DNA from: Gallionellaceae bacterium UBA6222
GTDB taxonomy: Bacteria; Pseudomonadota; Gammaproteobacteria; Burkholderiales; Gallionellaceae
NCBI GenBank assembly: GCA_002421915.1
Contig: DISA01000018.1
Location: 1-31,367 of the forward strand
DNA: 31,367 nt
Reading direction: 5' to 3'
Both the position numbers and the translations under genes were made by a program. Below are positions 8,811-17,459 of the stretch, piece after piece; the first letter of the stretch is position 1, and each line of letters begins with the position of its first letter. The notes under the pieces are model-generated. The model had not been told where the DNA came from. It saw only the letters and a program-made list of their open reading frames with translations, and searched no databases.

Positions 8811-9080
8811 TCATTCGATGATGTCTCCGCGCAGCAGATATTTGCACAAGGCGATGGTGGCGACGAAGCCCATCGCCGCGAGGATCAGTGCGCCCTCGAA
8901 GTAGGCGCTGCTCGCCTCGCGGATGCCGTACAGCACCAGCAGCGCGATGGCGTTGATGTTGAGCGTGTCGAGGGCGAGGATGCGGTCGGTGATGTCCGGC
9001 CCGCGCAGCAGCCGCCACAGGTTGAGCAGCATGGCGAGGCCGATCAGCACGAAGCCGGTCTCGATGGCGAAACTCAACAT
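8811..9080 (-). CDS. mnhF: Mrp Na+/H+ antiporter subunit F
   Basis: An 89-residue membrane protein with three helices. The motif RGPDITDRILALDTLNINAIAL is diagnostic of MnhF/PhaF. It overlaps the end of mnhE by 7 nt, showing translational coupling in the A-G operon. Confidence 0.95.
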   Translation of the reverse strand: MLSFAIETGFVLIGLAMLLNLWRLLRGPDITDRILALDTLNINAIALLVLYGIREASSAYFEGALILAAMGFVATIALCKYLLRGDIIE

Positions 9081-9565
9081 CTGAATATCTCCTTTATCGG
9101 TTGTTCGTAGTGCTGTTTGATCTGCTGCACCAACATCTCCGGGTCGGGCGCGTCCAGCGCGTGCACCTGCAATACCCAGCGCTCACGGTCCACGTCGATG
9201 GACACCGTGCCCGGTGTCAGCGACACGATGCTGCCCAGTACCGTGGCGGCGAACGGGTCGCGCAGATCGAGCGGCACTTCGACGAAGGCCGGATGCAGTT
9301 TGGCCACCGGCCCGACCACGCGCCGCGCCACCGCCCAGTTGGCGAGCAACATATCCCAGCCGATACGCGCTGCAAACTTGACGGCCACGCCGGGACGTGA
9401 AACGCGCAAAGCATCCGGCCAGAAAGGCGACACGATGAACGGAAGCAGCAGTGCAAGCAGTGCCCCGAGCAGCAGGGTGGCGAACGAAGCGGCATTGGTC
9501 AGCACCGCCCACAACAGGAACAGTGCGACCGACAATCCGGGACGCGGCAGCAAGCGGCGCATCAT
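9074..9565 (-). CDS. mnhE: Mrp Na+/H+ antiporter subunit E
   Basis: A 163-residue subunit with two N-terminal membrane helices and a soluble C-terminal domain carrying the family pattern TVLGSIVSLTPGTVSIDV and LQVHALD. The start overlaps the mnhD stop in an ATGA junction. Confidence 0.95.
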   Translation of the reverse strand: MMRRLLPRPGLSVALFLLWAVLTNAASFATLLLGALLALLLPFIVSPFWPDALRVSRPGVAVKFAARIGWDMLLANWAVARRVVGPVAKLHPAFVEVPLDLRDPFAATVLGSIVSLTPGTVSIDVDRERWVLQVHALDAPDPEMLVQQIKQHYEQPIKEIFRC

Positions 9566-11088
9566 GGTCGGGTCTCCCGTGTGATGTCATGCGGGCCGAG
9601 TACGGCGCTGATATACGCCTGCGGATCGTGCAACTGCGCGGCGGCGCGCGCCGCATAGTCCGAAACCGGACGCGCGAACAGGGCGAGCAGCAGTGCGGGC
9701 GACACCAGCAGCGCGACCGCCAGGCTGCGGCGCCAGCAGAAGGGGTGGTGCGTGTTGCCGTGCGGATGTTTGGGGCTGCGTTCCCAGAACAGGCGCTCGC
9801 CGCCCTTGGCCAGCGCAAGCATCAGCAGCAGACCGGCAAACAGCAGCACCGACCAGATCGCCGTGGCGCTGCCGCTGTCGCGCAGCGCGCTCAGCAACAT
9901 CAGCTTGCCAAGGAACCCGGCGAACGGCGGCAAGCCGACCGCGCTGGCTGCGGCCAGCAGGAAGGCCAGTCCCAGCCAGGGGGTGTGCAGGCGCGGGCCG
10001 GGCTGGAAGGCATCGGCGACATCTCCGCGCCGCACGGCGACCAACTCTGCAATGAGGAACAGCGCGGCCGCGACGAAGGTGGATTGCACCAGGTAATACA
10101 GCGCAGCACTGCTCACCGCCGCCTGCGGGAAGACGGGCGCGACCAGCAGCGTGCCGGCAGAAGCCAACACCAGCCATGCGGTGAGATCGCGCAGCCGCAG
10201 CGCGGCAAGTGCGCCGACGGCAGCGAACAGTACCGTCGCCAGTGCCAGCGGCAGCAGCCAGCCGTCCAGCAGATCGGCGGTGACTGCTGCCGGTACGAAG
10301 GCGATGGCCTGCACGCGCAGGATGCTGACGATGCCGACCTTGGTCATGATGACGAACAGGGCGGCGACCGGTGCACCGGCGGCGGCATACGCGTGCGGCA
10401 ACCAGAACGACAGCGGCAGCAGCGCCGCTTTGAGTGCGAACACCGCGATCAGCAGCATGCAGGCGAGTCGCGCCGACGCGACGTCCATCCCCGGTGTTTG
10501 CAGACGCAAAGCAACATCAGCCAGATTCAGCGTACCCAGCGTGCCGTACAACATGCCCAGCGCGATCAGGAACAAGGCCGACCCGGCCAGGTTCAGCGCC
10601 ACATAGGCGATGCCGGCGCGGGTGCGCGCCAGACCGCCGCCGTGCGCCAGCAGTGCATAAGAGGCGAGCAGCATCACCTCGAAGAATACGAACAGGTTGA
10701 ACAGATCGCCGGTCAGGAAAGCGCCCTGCAGACCGAATACCTGTAACTGGAACAGCGGATGGAAATGTCGGCCGCGTTCGTCGAATCCGGCGCTGGCATA
10801 CAGCAGCGCCGCGCCGGAAAGCAACGCGGTGAGCAGCACCATCATCGCGGCCAGCCGGTCCACCGCCAGCACGATGCCGAACGGTGCGGACCAATCGCCC
10901 AGTGCATACACCAGCACGCTGCCCGCATCCGCCAGCGCCACCAGCCAGATCGCGGCAAACACGCCGAGCACTGCGCCGAACAGGCCGATGGCGCGCTGTG
11001 CCGAAATACCCAAGCCCTTCGTCGCCAGTTGCAGCAGCGCGGCGGCGAAGGGGATCAGGATGGGCAGGATGGCGGCGTGCTGGCTCAT
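9562..11088 (-). CDS. mnhD: Mrp Na+/H+ antiporter subunit D
   Basis: A 508-residue polytopic membrane protein homologous to proton-pumping subunits of complex I. Conserved signatures are present: LFNLFVFFEVMLLASYALLA, LPLSFWLPHAYAAAGAP and VGLPPFAGFLGKL. The start at 11088 is set by homology; the longer open frame to 11265 only reads through the 11110-11235 repeat. The ribosome site AAGGG is modest and lies just downstream of that repeat, so mnhD expression could be affected by the repeat's folding. Confidence 0.93.
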   Translation of the reverse strand: MSQHAAILPILIPFAAALLQLATKGLGISAQRAIGLFGAVLGVFAAIWLVALADAGSVLVYALGDWSAPFGIVLAVDRLAAMMVLLTALLSGAALLYASAGFDERGRHFHPLFQLQVFGLQGAFLTGDLFNLFVFFEVMLLASYALLAHGGGLARTRAGIAYVALNLAGSALFLIALGMLYGTLGTLNLADVALRLQTPGMDVASARLACMLLIAVFALKAALLPLSFWLPHAYAAAGAPVAALFVIMTKVGIVSILRVQAIAFVPAAVTADLLDGWLLPLALATVLFAAVGALAALRLRDLTAWLVLASAGTLLVAPVFPQAAVSSAALYYLVQSTFVAAALFLIAELVAVRRGDVADAFQPGPRLHTPWLGLAFLLAAASAVGLPPFAGFLGKLMLLSALRDSGSATAIWSVLLFAGLLLMLALAKGGERLFWERSPKHPHGNTHHPFCWRRSLAVALLVSPALLLALFARPVSDYAARAAAQLHDPQAYISAVLGPHDITRETRP

Positions 11089-11109
11089 GCAGTTAAACCC
11101 TTTTTGTGT

Positions 11110-11235
11110 CCGCAGATTACGCAGATTGACACAGATTTTGCAGCTGCATGTAGGTCGGACTTCAGTCCGACAGCAAATGTCGAACCGAAATCTTGTCGGG
11201 TTAAAACCCGACCTACAAATCTGCGTAATCTGCGG
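11110..11235. repeat. Nested inverted-repeat element between mnhC and mnhD
   Basis: The outer arms are perfect 18-bp inverted repeats (CCGCAGATTACGCAGATT at 11110-11127 and its complement at 11218-11235). Nested inside are two 24-nt hairpin arms at 11149-11172 and 11194-11217. These have the same layout as the element at 15045-15114. The element accounts for nearly all of the 157-nt mnhC-mnhD gap. Confidence 0.8.
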
Positions 11236-11245
11236 ATAAAGGTCT

Positions 11246-11572
11246 TCATGTCTTTTCCCTCGCATCTACGCTGTCGTCGCCCGATTCCGCCAGCGCGCGC
11301 AGCGCCAGCATCACCAGATAGGCGGTCATGCCGAAGCCGATCACGATGGCGGTCAGTACCAGTGCCTGCGGTAACGGGTCGGTGTAACTCGCGCCGTCGC
11401 GGATCAGCGGCGGTGCGTCCATGCGCAGCCTGCCGCTGGCGAACAGGAACAGGTTCACCGCGTAAGACAACAGTGTCAGTCCGAGGATGAGCGGGAAGGT
11501 GCGCGCGCGCAGCATCAGGAACACACCGCAGGCGGTGAGCAGGCCGATGGCGATGGAGATGAGGGCTTCCAT
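11246..11572 (-). CDS. mnhC: Mrp Na+/H+ antiporter subunit C
   Basis: A 108-residue NuoK-like membrane protein with three helices. Conserved segments are LILGLTLLSYAVNLFLFASG and DPLPQALVLTAIVIGFG. Its ATG shares one base with the mnhA stop (TGATG). Confidence 0.95.
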   Translation of the reverse strand: MEALISIAIGLLTACGVFLMLRARTFPLILGLTLLSYAVNLFLFASGRLRMDAPPLIRDGASYTDPLPQALVLTAIVIGFGMTAYLVMLALRALAESGDDSVDAREKT

Positions 11573-14367
11573 CAGATCTTCTCCTCGCTATGCACGGACA
11601 GCTTGCCAAGTTCGGCCAGCACCATCAGCACCACGCTGACCACCACCAGATACACGCCGAGATCGAAGATCATGGCGGAGGCAAGTTCGATGTCGCCGAT
11701 CAGCGGCAGGGCGATATGGCCGTGCGTAGTGGTGAGGAAGGGGAAGCCGAAAGCCCAGGATGCCGCACCGATGCCGCCTGCACAAGCAAGGCCGGCCGCG
11801 AGGAACAAGGGCAGTCGCTGCGGCAGGCGTGCGCTGGCGAAACCGATGCCGCTGGCGAGGTATTGCAGGATCAGCGCGACGCCGGTCACCAGTCCCGCGA
11901 CGAAGCCGCCGCCCGGCAGATTGTGGCCGCGCAGGAAGATGTACACCGACACCATCAGTGCCAGCGGCAGCAGCGGACGCATCAGCATCTGCAGGAACAG
12001 CGGGTGGCGTTCGCTCACCCAAGTGCGGCCGTCGCCGTCGCGTAGCGGCGCCTTGAGGACCAACTGGTCGAGCAGCGCATGCGCGGCCAGTCCCACCATC
12101 GCCAGCACGGTGATCTCGCCCAGCGTGTCGAAACCGCGGAAGTCGACCAGGATCACGTTCACCACATTGCTGCCACCGCCGCCCGGCAGCGACTGCGCGA
12201 GATAGAAGCCGGAGATGGTGTCGAACGGTGAAGTCAGCATCGCGTAAGTGACCGCACCCAGCCCGGTACCGGCGGCGACCGCCAGCAGCGCGTCGCGTGT
12301 GATGCGCGGCATGCCGTCCTCGGCGGGCGAGGTCGGCGGCAGGTAGTACAGCGCCAGCAGCAACAGCACGATGGTGACCACCTCGACCGCGAGTTGGGTG
12401 AGTGCCAGATCGGGCGCGGAGAAGCGCACGAAGATGAGCGCGACGATCAGCCCGATCACGCTGGTGAACACGATGGCGGTGAGGCGCTGGCGATGTCGCG
12501 CAACCACGACGCTTGCGGCCAGCGCCAGCATCAGCACGGCGACGATGGCGGCCGCATCGGCGGGCTGCGTTACGACAGGCAGCGCGGCAGCGGACGCGGT
12601 CCACCAGGCCCAGCCGCCCAGCGCCAGCACGAAGGCGATGAACAGCGCGAGGTAACGTTGCAGCGAGCCGTTGTCCATCCAGGCGGCCAGTGATCGCGCA
12701 GCCACCACCATCTTCTCGTAGCCGCGCTCGAACACGATGCTGGCGTGGATGGAAGGCAGGCGGTCATACAGTGCGTACAGCCGATGGCGTATGGCATACA
12801 GCGCGATGCCGCCCGCCAGCGCGACCAGGCTCATCATGAATGGCGCGTTGAAGCCGTGCCACACCGCCAGATGGAATTCAGGCAGCGGCTGCTGCAGCAC
12901 CGCACCGGCGGCCGCATGGAGTATCGGGGCGATGCTCCATTGCGGGAAGATGCCGACCAGCAGACACATCGCCACCAGCACTTCCACCGGTGCGCGCATC
13001 CAGCGCGGCGGCTCGTGCGGTTTGCGCGGCAGGTTGACCGGGTCACCGTTGAAGAACACGTCGTGGATGAAGCGCGACGAGTAGGCCACCGCGAGGATAC
13101 CGGCGAGTGTGGCGAAGGTCGGCAACAACCAGCTCATCTCGTCGAACACCGGATGGCCGACCGTCTCGGCGAAGAACATCTCCTTGCTGAGGAAGCCGTT
13201 GAGCAACGGCACACCCGCCATCGAGCCGGCGGCGACGATGGCCAGCGTGGCGGTGATCGGCATGAACTTGAACAGGCCGTTGACGCGGCGCATGTCGCGC
13301 GTGCCGCATTCGTGGTCGACGATGCCGGCCGCCATGAACAGCGAGGCCTTGAAGATGGCGTGGTTGATGATGTGGAATACGGCCGCCACCACCGACAGTG
13401 GCGTGTCCAGACCGAACAGCAGCGTGATCAGGCCCAGATGGCTGATGGTGGAATAGGCCAGCAGGCCTTTGAAGTCGTAGCGGTAGAAAGCGAGGTAGGC
13501 GGCATATACCAGCGTGATCGCGCCGGTGCCGCTGACCAGCCAGAACCACAGCTCGCTGCCGGCCAATGCCGGATAAAGACGCGCCAGCAGGAACACGCCC
13601 GCCTTCACCATGGTGGCCGAGTGCAGGTAGGCCGACACCGGCGTGGGTGCGGCCATCGCCTGCGGCAGCCAGAAATGGAAGGGGAATTGCGCCGACTTGG
13701 TGAACACGCCGAGCAGCACGAGAATCAGCATGGGCGCGTACAGTGCGTGGGCGCGGATCTGTTCGCCCGTCGCGAGCACTACCGACAGTTCGTAACTTCC
13801 CGCGATGTGTCCGAGCAGCAATATGCCCGCGAACAGCGCCAACCCGCCCCCGCCGGTGACCGCCAGCGCGATGCGCCCGGACAGGCGAGACTCGTAGCTG
13901 TCGCGTTTGTATGAGATCAGCAGAAAGGAGGCGAGGCTGGTGAGTTCCCAGAACACCACCAGCAACAGCAGGTTCTCCGATAGCACCACGCCCAGCATCG
14001 ACGCCATGAACAGCAGCAGCAGTGTGTAGAAACGCCCGAGCCGGTCATGCACATCGAGGTAGTAATAGGCATACAGCGTGACCAGCAGGCCGATGCCGAG
14101 GATGAGCAGGCTGAACATCAGACCCAGACCGTCGAGGCGGAAGGACAGCATCAGACCCCAGTCCGGCAGCCAACCTGTATTTGCCAGCAAAGTTGTGCCG
14201 TCCATCACCGCGGGAACCAGCGGTGCCAGCAACACCAGACAGGCACTCATCACCAGCGCGGCGGCCAGCGCCGCGTAGCCGCGCCCGTGGTGTTGCAGCA
14301 GCAGGGGCAGCGGACTGGCGCACAGCGCGAGCAGGATGATGGCGGTCAGTGATGATTCGGTGTGCAT
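11572..14367 (-). CDS. mnhA: Mrp Na+/H+ antiporter subunit A, fused to subunit B
   Basis: A 931-residue first gene of the Mrp operon. The N-terminal part is NuoL-like (GVVLSENLLLLVVFWELTSL; FPFHFWLPQAMAAPTPVSAYLHSATMV split by the usual helices). The C-terminal part carries the MbhD/E and MnhB domains (PGGGFVAGLVTG; DFRGFDTLGE), so no separate mnhB is needed, as in PhaAB-type systems. The gene starts at 14367 and diverges from the sigma-factor gene across a 137-bp shared intergenic region. Confidence 0.95.
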   Translation of the reverse strand: MHTESSLTAIILLALCASPLPLLLQHHGRGYAALAAALVMSACLVLLAPLVPAVMDGTTLLANTGWLPDWGLMLSFRLDGLGLMFSLLILGIGLLVTLYAYYYLDVHDRLGRFYTLLLLFMASMLGVVLSENLLLLVVFWELTSLASFLLISYKRDSYESRLSGRIALAVTGGGGLALFAGILLLGHIAGSYELSVVLATGEQIRAHALYAPMLILVLLGVFTKSAQFPFHFWLPQAMAAPTPVSAYLHSATMVKAGVFLLARLYPALAGSELWFWLVSGTGAITLVYAAYLAFYRYDFKGLLAYSTISHLGLITLLFGLDTPLSVVAAVFHIINHAIFKASLFMAAGIVDHECGTRDMRRVNGLFKFMPITATLAIVAAGSMAGVPLLNGFLSKEMFFAETVGHPVFDEMSWLLPTFATLAGILAVAYSSRFIHDVFFNGDPVNLPRKPHEPPRWMRAPVEVLVAMCLLVGIFPQWSIAPILHAAAGAVLQQPLPEFHLAVWHGFNAPFMMSLVALAGGIALYAIRHRLYALYDRLPSIHASIVFERGYEKMVVAARSLAAWMDNGSLQRYLALFIAFVLALGGWAWWTASAAALPVVTQPADAAAIVAVLMLALAASVVVARHRQRLTAIVFTSVIGLIVALIFVRFSAPDLALTQLAVEVVTIVLLLLALYYLPPTSPAEDGMPRITRDALLAVAAGTGLGAVTYAMLTSPFDTISGFYLAQSLPGGGGSNVVNVILVDFRGFDTLGEITVLAMVGLAAHALLDQLVLKAPLRDGDGRTWVSERHPLFLQMLMRPLLPLALMVSVYIFLRGHNLPGGGFVAGLVTGVALILQYLASGIGFASARLPQRLPLFLAAGLACAGGIGAASWAFGFPFLTTTHGHIALPLIGDIELASAMIFDLGVYLVVVSVVLMVLAELGKLSVHSEEKI

Positions 14368-14504
14368 GGCGTTATCTTACCGAAGCACTGCAGGGGAAGG
14401 AGTGGAATCGTTCGCCCGCAGGCCGGCATGGGGACGCCCGGATTGGCAACTCGCGCGCTGCTCGTGCACAATGCATTCCCGACTTGTTTCTGGATTGAGT
14501 CAAG
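14368..14504. promoter_or_regulatory. Divergent intergenic region, mnhA / sigma factor
   Basis: This 137-bp gap must contain the promoters of both the minus-strand Mrp operon and the plus-strand sigma-factor gene. No clear sigma-70 or ECF motif could be assigned by eye. Confidence 0.4.
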
Positions 14505-15041
14505 ATGAACGCGTCTTCTTTTCCCTGCATCCTGCGTGCCTGGAACGCGCACGAGAGAGAGCTGCGCAACTACCTGCGTCGCCGCGCCTGGGATGCGCAT
14601 CTGGCCGACGATCTGTTGCAGGAGGTGTTCGTCCGGGCGATGCAGCAGGGCAAGGATTTCTGCTCGCTCGACAATGCCCGCGCCTGGCTGTTCCAGGTGG
14701 CGCGCAATGCGCTGATCGACCAGCACCGCACGCGGCGCGAAGTCATCGAATTGCCGGAAGACATTCCGCAACCGGAAACTTCGCATGAACCGATCCGGGC
14801 GCTGGGCGCCTGTGTGCTGCGCGTGCTGTCCGAACTCACTGCGGAAGACCGCGACATCATCGAGCAATGCGACCTGGAAGGGGTGAAGCAGAAGGACTAT
14901 GCGGCCGCGCATGACCTTTCCCTTGCTGCGGTCAAATCCAGGTTGTTGCGAGCGCGGGAAAAAATGCGCACCCGAATGAGTACGGCTTGCCAGGTCAGTT
15001 TCGACGAACGAGGGCGGGTGACGGATCACGTGCCGCGTTAG
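14505..15041 (+). CDS. ECF RNA polymerase sigma factor, SigZ-like
   Basis: A 178-residue extracytoplasmic-function sigma factor. Region 2 includes ADDLLQEVFVRAM and the -10 recognition stretch NARAWLFQVARNALIDQHR. Region 4 is a helix-turn-helix with DYAAAHDLSLAAVKSRLLRARE. The C-terminal tail with a Cys and the FDERGRVTDHVPR pattern resembles SigZ-type factors; no anti-sigma gene lies next to it. It is followed by a permease and redox/metal genes on the same strand, its likely regulon. The hairpin repeat at 15045 begins 4 nt after its stop. Confidence 0.88.
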   Translation: MNASSFPCILRAWNAHERELRNYLRRRAWDAHLADDLLQEVFVRAMQQGKDFCSLDNARAWLFQVARNALIDQHRTRREVIELPEDIPQPETSHEPIRALGACVLRVLSELTAEDRDIIEQCDLEGVKQKDYAAAHDLSLAAVKSRLLRAREKMRTRMSTACQVSFDERGRVTDHVPR

Positions 15042-15044
15042 AGG

Positions 15045-15114
15045 TGTGGGTCGGGTTTCAACCCGACAGATGGGCTTGCAAACAATACATTGTCGGGTTG
15101 AAACCCGACCCACA
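15045..15114. repeat. Paired-hairpin REP-like element
   Basis: The 24-nt arms 15045-15068 and 15091-15114 are perfect reverse complements around a 22-nt spacer, and each arm alone forms the hairpin GTCGGGTTTCAACCCGAC. It lies between the sigma factor and the permease and may attenuate or terminate the transcript. Confidence 0.8.
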
Positions 15115-15182
15115 AAAATTCCTGCATCCTTTTTCGGTTTTGTTCGTCTCCACTGTGTCACAGAGTGTTTTGGAGTATCGAG

Positions 15183-16220
15183 ATGTCCAGTCTTACCCTT
15201 AATCTTCCCCGCCGCAGCCCGCACGCTTTCCTGCTGATCGCCGCCGTCATCTGGTTTGCGATCTACAAAACCTTGGAACCGCTGTCGCACCTGCTGGTCG
15301 GTGCGCTGCCGATCGAGGCGGGCAGCCATCTGTACGACACGCTGCAATTCTTCCTCTACGACACGCCCAAGGTGCTGTTGCTGCTGGCGGGCGTTGTCAT
15401 GGTCATGGGCATGGTCAATTCCTATTTCACGCCGGAGCGTACCCGCGCGCTGTTGTCCGGGCGGCACGAAGGCGTGGGCAATGTGATGGCCGCCTCGCTC
15501 GGTATCGTCACGCCGTTCTGTTCCTGCTCCGCCGTGCCGCTGTTCATCGGCTTTGTGCAGGCGGGCGTGCCGCTGGGGGTGACGTTCTCTTTTCTGATCG
15601 CCGCGCCCATGGTCAACGAGATCGCGCTGGCGCTGCTGTTCGCCCTGTTTGGCTGGAAGATCGCGCTGCTGTATCTGGTGCTGGGCCTGTCGGTCGCCAT
15701 CGTTGCCGGATTCATCATCGGCAAGCTGAAGATGGAACACCACCTGGAAGACTGGGTGCAAAAGATGGCGCGCACCGAGGCCACGGTGGGCGTGGACGAA
15801 TTGACGCTGGCCGACCGCATCCAGGCAGGTTTCGCTTCGGTGCGCGAGATCGTCGGCCGCGTGTGGCCGTATGTGCTGGCGGGCATCGCCATCGGTGCGG
15901 GCATCCACGGCTATGTGCCGCAGGATTTCATGGCCAGCTTCATGGGCAAGGAAGCATGGTGGGCCGTTCCCGCCTCGGTGCTGATCGGCGTGCCGATGTA
16001 CACCAATGCTGCGGGTATCATTCCCATCGTCGAGGCGCTGCTGGCCAAGGGCGCGGCGCTGGGCACGGTGCTGGCGTTCATGATGAGCGTCATCGCGCTG
16101 TCGCTGCCGGAGATGGTGATCCTGCGCAAAGTGCTGAAGCCGCGCCTGATCGCCACCTTCGTCGGCGTGGTGGCGACCGGCATCATGCTGGTCGGGCTCG
16201 TGTTTAATATGGTGGTGTGA
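15183..16220 (+). CDS. Permease, PF03773 (ArsP-like) family
   Basis: A 345-residue polytopic membrane protein. The hallmark motif TPFCSCSAVPL is at residues 110-120, and a mirrored second half contains VPMYTNAAGIIP. Members include putative arsenic, Cu or Zn efflux permeases; the substrate is not evident here. The start at 15183 is preferred over 15165 because GGAG sits 7 nt upstream. Neighbouring thioredoxin-like, methyltransferase and cation-exporter genes support a metal or metalloid stress role. Confidence 0.88.
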   Translation: MSSLTLNLPRRSPHAFLLIAAVIWFAIYKTLEPLSHLLVGALPIEAGSHLYDTLQFFLYDTPKVLLLLAGVVMVMGMVNSYFTPERTRALLSGRHEGVGNVMAASLGIVTPFCSCSAVPLFIGFVQAGVPLGVTFSFLIAAPMVNEIALALLFALFGWKIALLYLVLGLSVAIVAGFIIGKLKMEHHLEDWVQKMARTEATVGVDELTLADRIQAGFASVREIVGRVWPYVLAGIAIGAGIHGYVPQDFMASFMGKEAWWAVPASVLIGVPMYTNAAGIIPIVEALLAKGAALGTVLAFMMSVIALSLPEMVILRKVLKPRLIATFVGVVATGIMLVGLVFNMVV

Positions 16221-16282
16221 ACAGGGTGTCCGTTTGTGCAGCCCGGTTTGGGCGGTGCGTTGCAAGCAAGAGGAGTGAAATA

Positions 16283-16303
16283 ATGGAGGCGTGGTTGAGA
16301 TGA
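16283..16303 (+). CDS. Possible 6-codon leader ORF (MEAWLR)
   Basis: An AGGAG ribosome site at 16271-16275 is ideally placed for ATG 16283, which opens a 6-codon frame. Its stop TGA overlaps the methyltransferase ATG at 16300 (ATGA). It could couple translation to the methyltransferase. It may equally be chance. Confidence 0.3.
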   Translation: MEAWLR

Positions 16304-16947
16304 CAATGAAAAAGAACGAAACAAAAAACTTCGACCAGGATGCGGCGCAATGGGATGAGCATCCCGGCAAGTTGAAGATGGCCGGCGATGCGGCTGCTGC
16401 CATCTTGCGCGAAGTGCCGCTCTCGGCCGACATGGATGTGATGGACTTTGGTTGCGGTACGGGATTGCTCGGACTGCAATTGCTGCCGCAGGTGAAATCG
16501 CTTACCGGCGTGGATAGTTCGCAGGGTATGTTGGCGGTGCTGCGTAGCAAGATCGCCGCACGGGGACTGACCAATGTGCAAATGCAATTGATCGATTTCG
16601 CCAGCGGCGAACGACCTGCCGGTCGCTATCACCTGATCGTCAGCAGTATGACGCTGCACCACGTGCCGGATACGGCGGCGCTGTTTGCGGAGTGGTTTGA
16701 TCTGCTGCATCCGGGCGGGCAGGTGGCCTTTGCCGATCTGGATGCCGAGGACGGATCGTTCCACAACGACAACACCGGTGTGTTCCACTTCGGCTTCGAC
16801 CGGGAAAAACTGAAGCAGCTTTTGCACGAGGCCGGCTTCGCGGATGTCCGCGCCACCACGGCATCGGTCTTCAGCAAAGAGGTGGCGGGGCGGGGATTGA
16901 GGGAATTCCCGATATTTTTGATCACGGCAACGCGCCGTGAAGTTTAA
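16300..16947 (+). CDS. Class I SAM-dependent methyltransferase
   Basis: A 215-residue methyltransferase (Methyltransf_11/25 type). Motif I (MDVMDFGCGTGLLGLQL) begins near residue 43, the acidic end of beta-2 is LTGVDSSQGML, and the LIVSSMTLHHVPD segment is motif-IV-like. GGAGG lies 10 nt before ATG 16300, which is chosen over GTG 16291 whose spacing would be 1 nt. The substrate is unknown; no ArsM-type cysteine pattern is present, so arsenite methylation is not supported. It lies 80 nt after the permease. Confidence 0.85.
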   Translation: MTMKKNETKNFDQDAAQWDEHPGKLKMAGDAAAAILREVPLSADMDVMDFGCGTGLLGLQLLPQVKSLTGVDSSQGMLAVLRSKIAARGLTNVQMQLIDFASGERPAGRYHLIVSSMTLHHVPDTAALFAEWFDLLHPGGQVAFADLDAEDGSFHNDNTGVFHFGFDREKLKQLLHEAGFADVRATTASVFSKEVAGRGLREFPIFLITATRREV

Positions 16948-16977
16948 TAATCGTTTTAACCAGGGGAGATTTTCATC

Positions 16978-17436
16978 ATGAATAGAACTTTGCTCATTGC
17001 GGCATTCGCCGGAATAATCGGCTTCAACATGGCATTTGCCGCCGACGAAACAATGCACCACGGAAATCACCAGCATGAAATGGACATGATGGACACACGA
17101 ACCTCGCTGGGCTTGTCGCCGCAAATGAAGCAGCATCAACTGTCCAACATGCGCGGGCATGTGGAAGCCATCAAAACCATTACCGGCTTGATGGCGGAAA
17201 ACAAGTTTGATGAGGCCTCGCAAGTAGCCCATACCCAGCTTGGCCTGACTCCTGAAATGCAATCCATGTGTGACATGTTCGGCAACGAGTATTTCAGGAA
17301 ACTGGGGTATGCCTTCCATAAAAGCGGCGATGATCTCGGCGATGTATTGAAAACAAAAAATATCAATAAATCTTTACGCGCATTGAACAAAACGATGCAG
17401 TATTGCGTGGAATGCCATGCAACTTTTCGCCAGTAA
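16978..17436 (+). CDS. Periplasmic single-heme c-type protein (cytochrome c'-like)
   Basis: A 152-residue exported protein with a signal peptide at residues 1-21 (cleavage after AFA), then a His/Met-rich stretch (HHGNHQHEMDMMD). The remainder is helical, with one C-terminal CVECH heme motif at residues 143-147. A C-terminal heme site on a helical protein resembles class II cytochromes c, although the family is not certain. The His/Met-rich N-terminus could bind metal. GGGGAG is placed 9 nt before the ATG. It lies in a same-strand series with the methyltransferase and the thioredoxin-like gene. Confidence 0.75.
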   Translation: MNRTLLIAAFAGIIGFNMAFAADETMHHGNHQHEMDMMDTRTSLGLSPQMKQHQLSNMRGHVEAIKTITGLMAENKFDEASQVAHTQLGLTPEMQSMCDMFGNEYFRKLGYAFHKSGDDLGDVLKTKNINKSLRALNKTMQYCVECHATFRQ

Positions 17437-17459
17437 TCTCAACCATCAAGGAGATGGCA

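Noticed and set aside
3926..10746. Long plus-strand open frames (for example 3926-5386, 6502-7629, 9451-10746)
   Set aside because: Shadows of the Mrp/ATPase/transporter genes with Gln/Arg/His-rich low-complexity products and no ribosome sites.
9562..11265. mnhD with a 59-residue N-terminal extension
   Set aside because: The extension is a translation of the 11110-11235 inverted-repeat element; MnhD homology begins at 11088.
14346..16574. 742-residue open frame antisense to the sigma factor and permease
   Set aside because: It lies opposite well-supported genes; the composition (Gln/His/Arg-rich) is typical of reverse-frame translation in GC-rich DNA.
16300..16947. Arsenite methyltransferase ArsM
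   Set aside because: The conserved ArsM cysteines are absent; only a generic SAM-methyltransferase assignment is supported.
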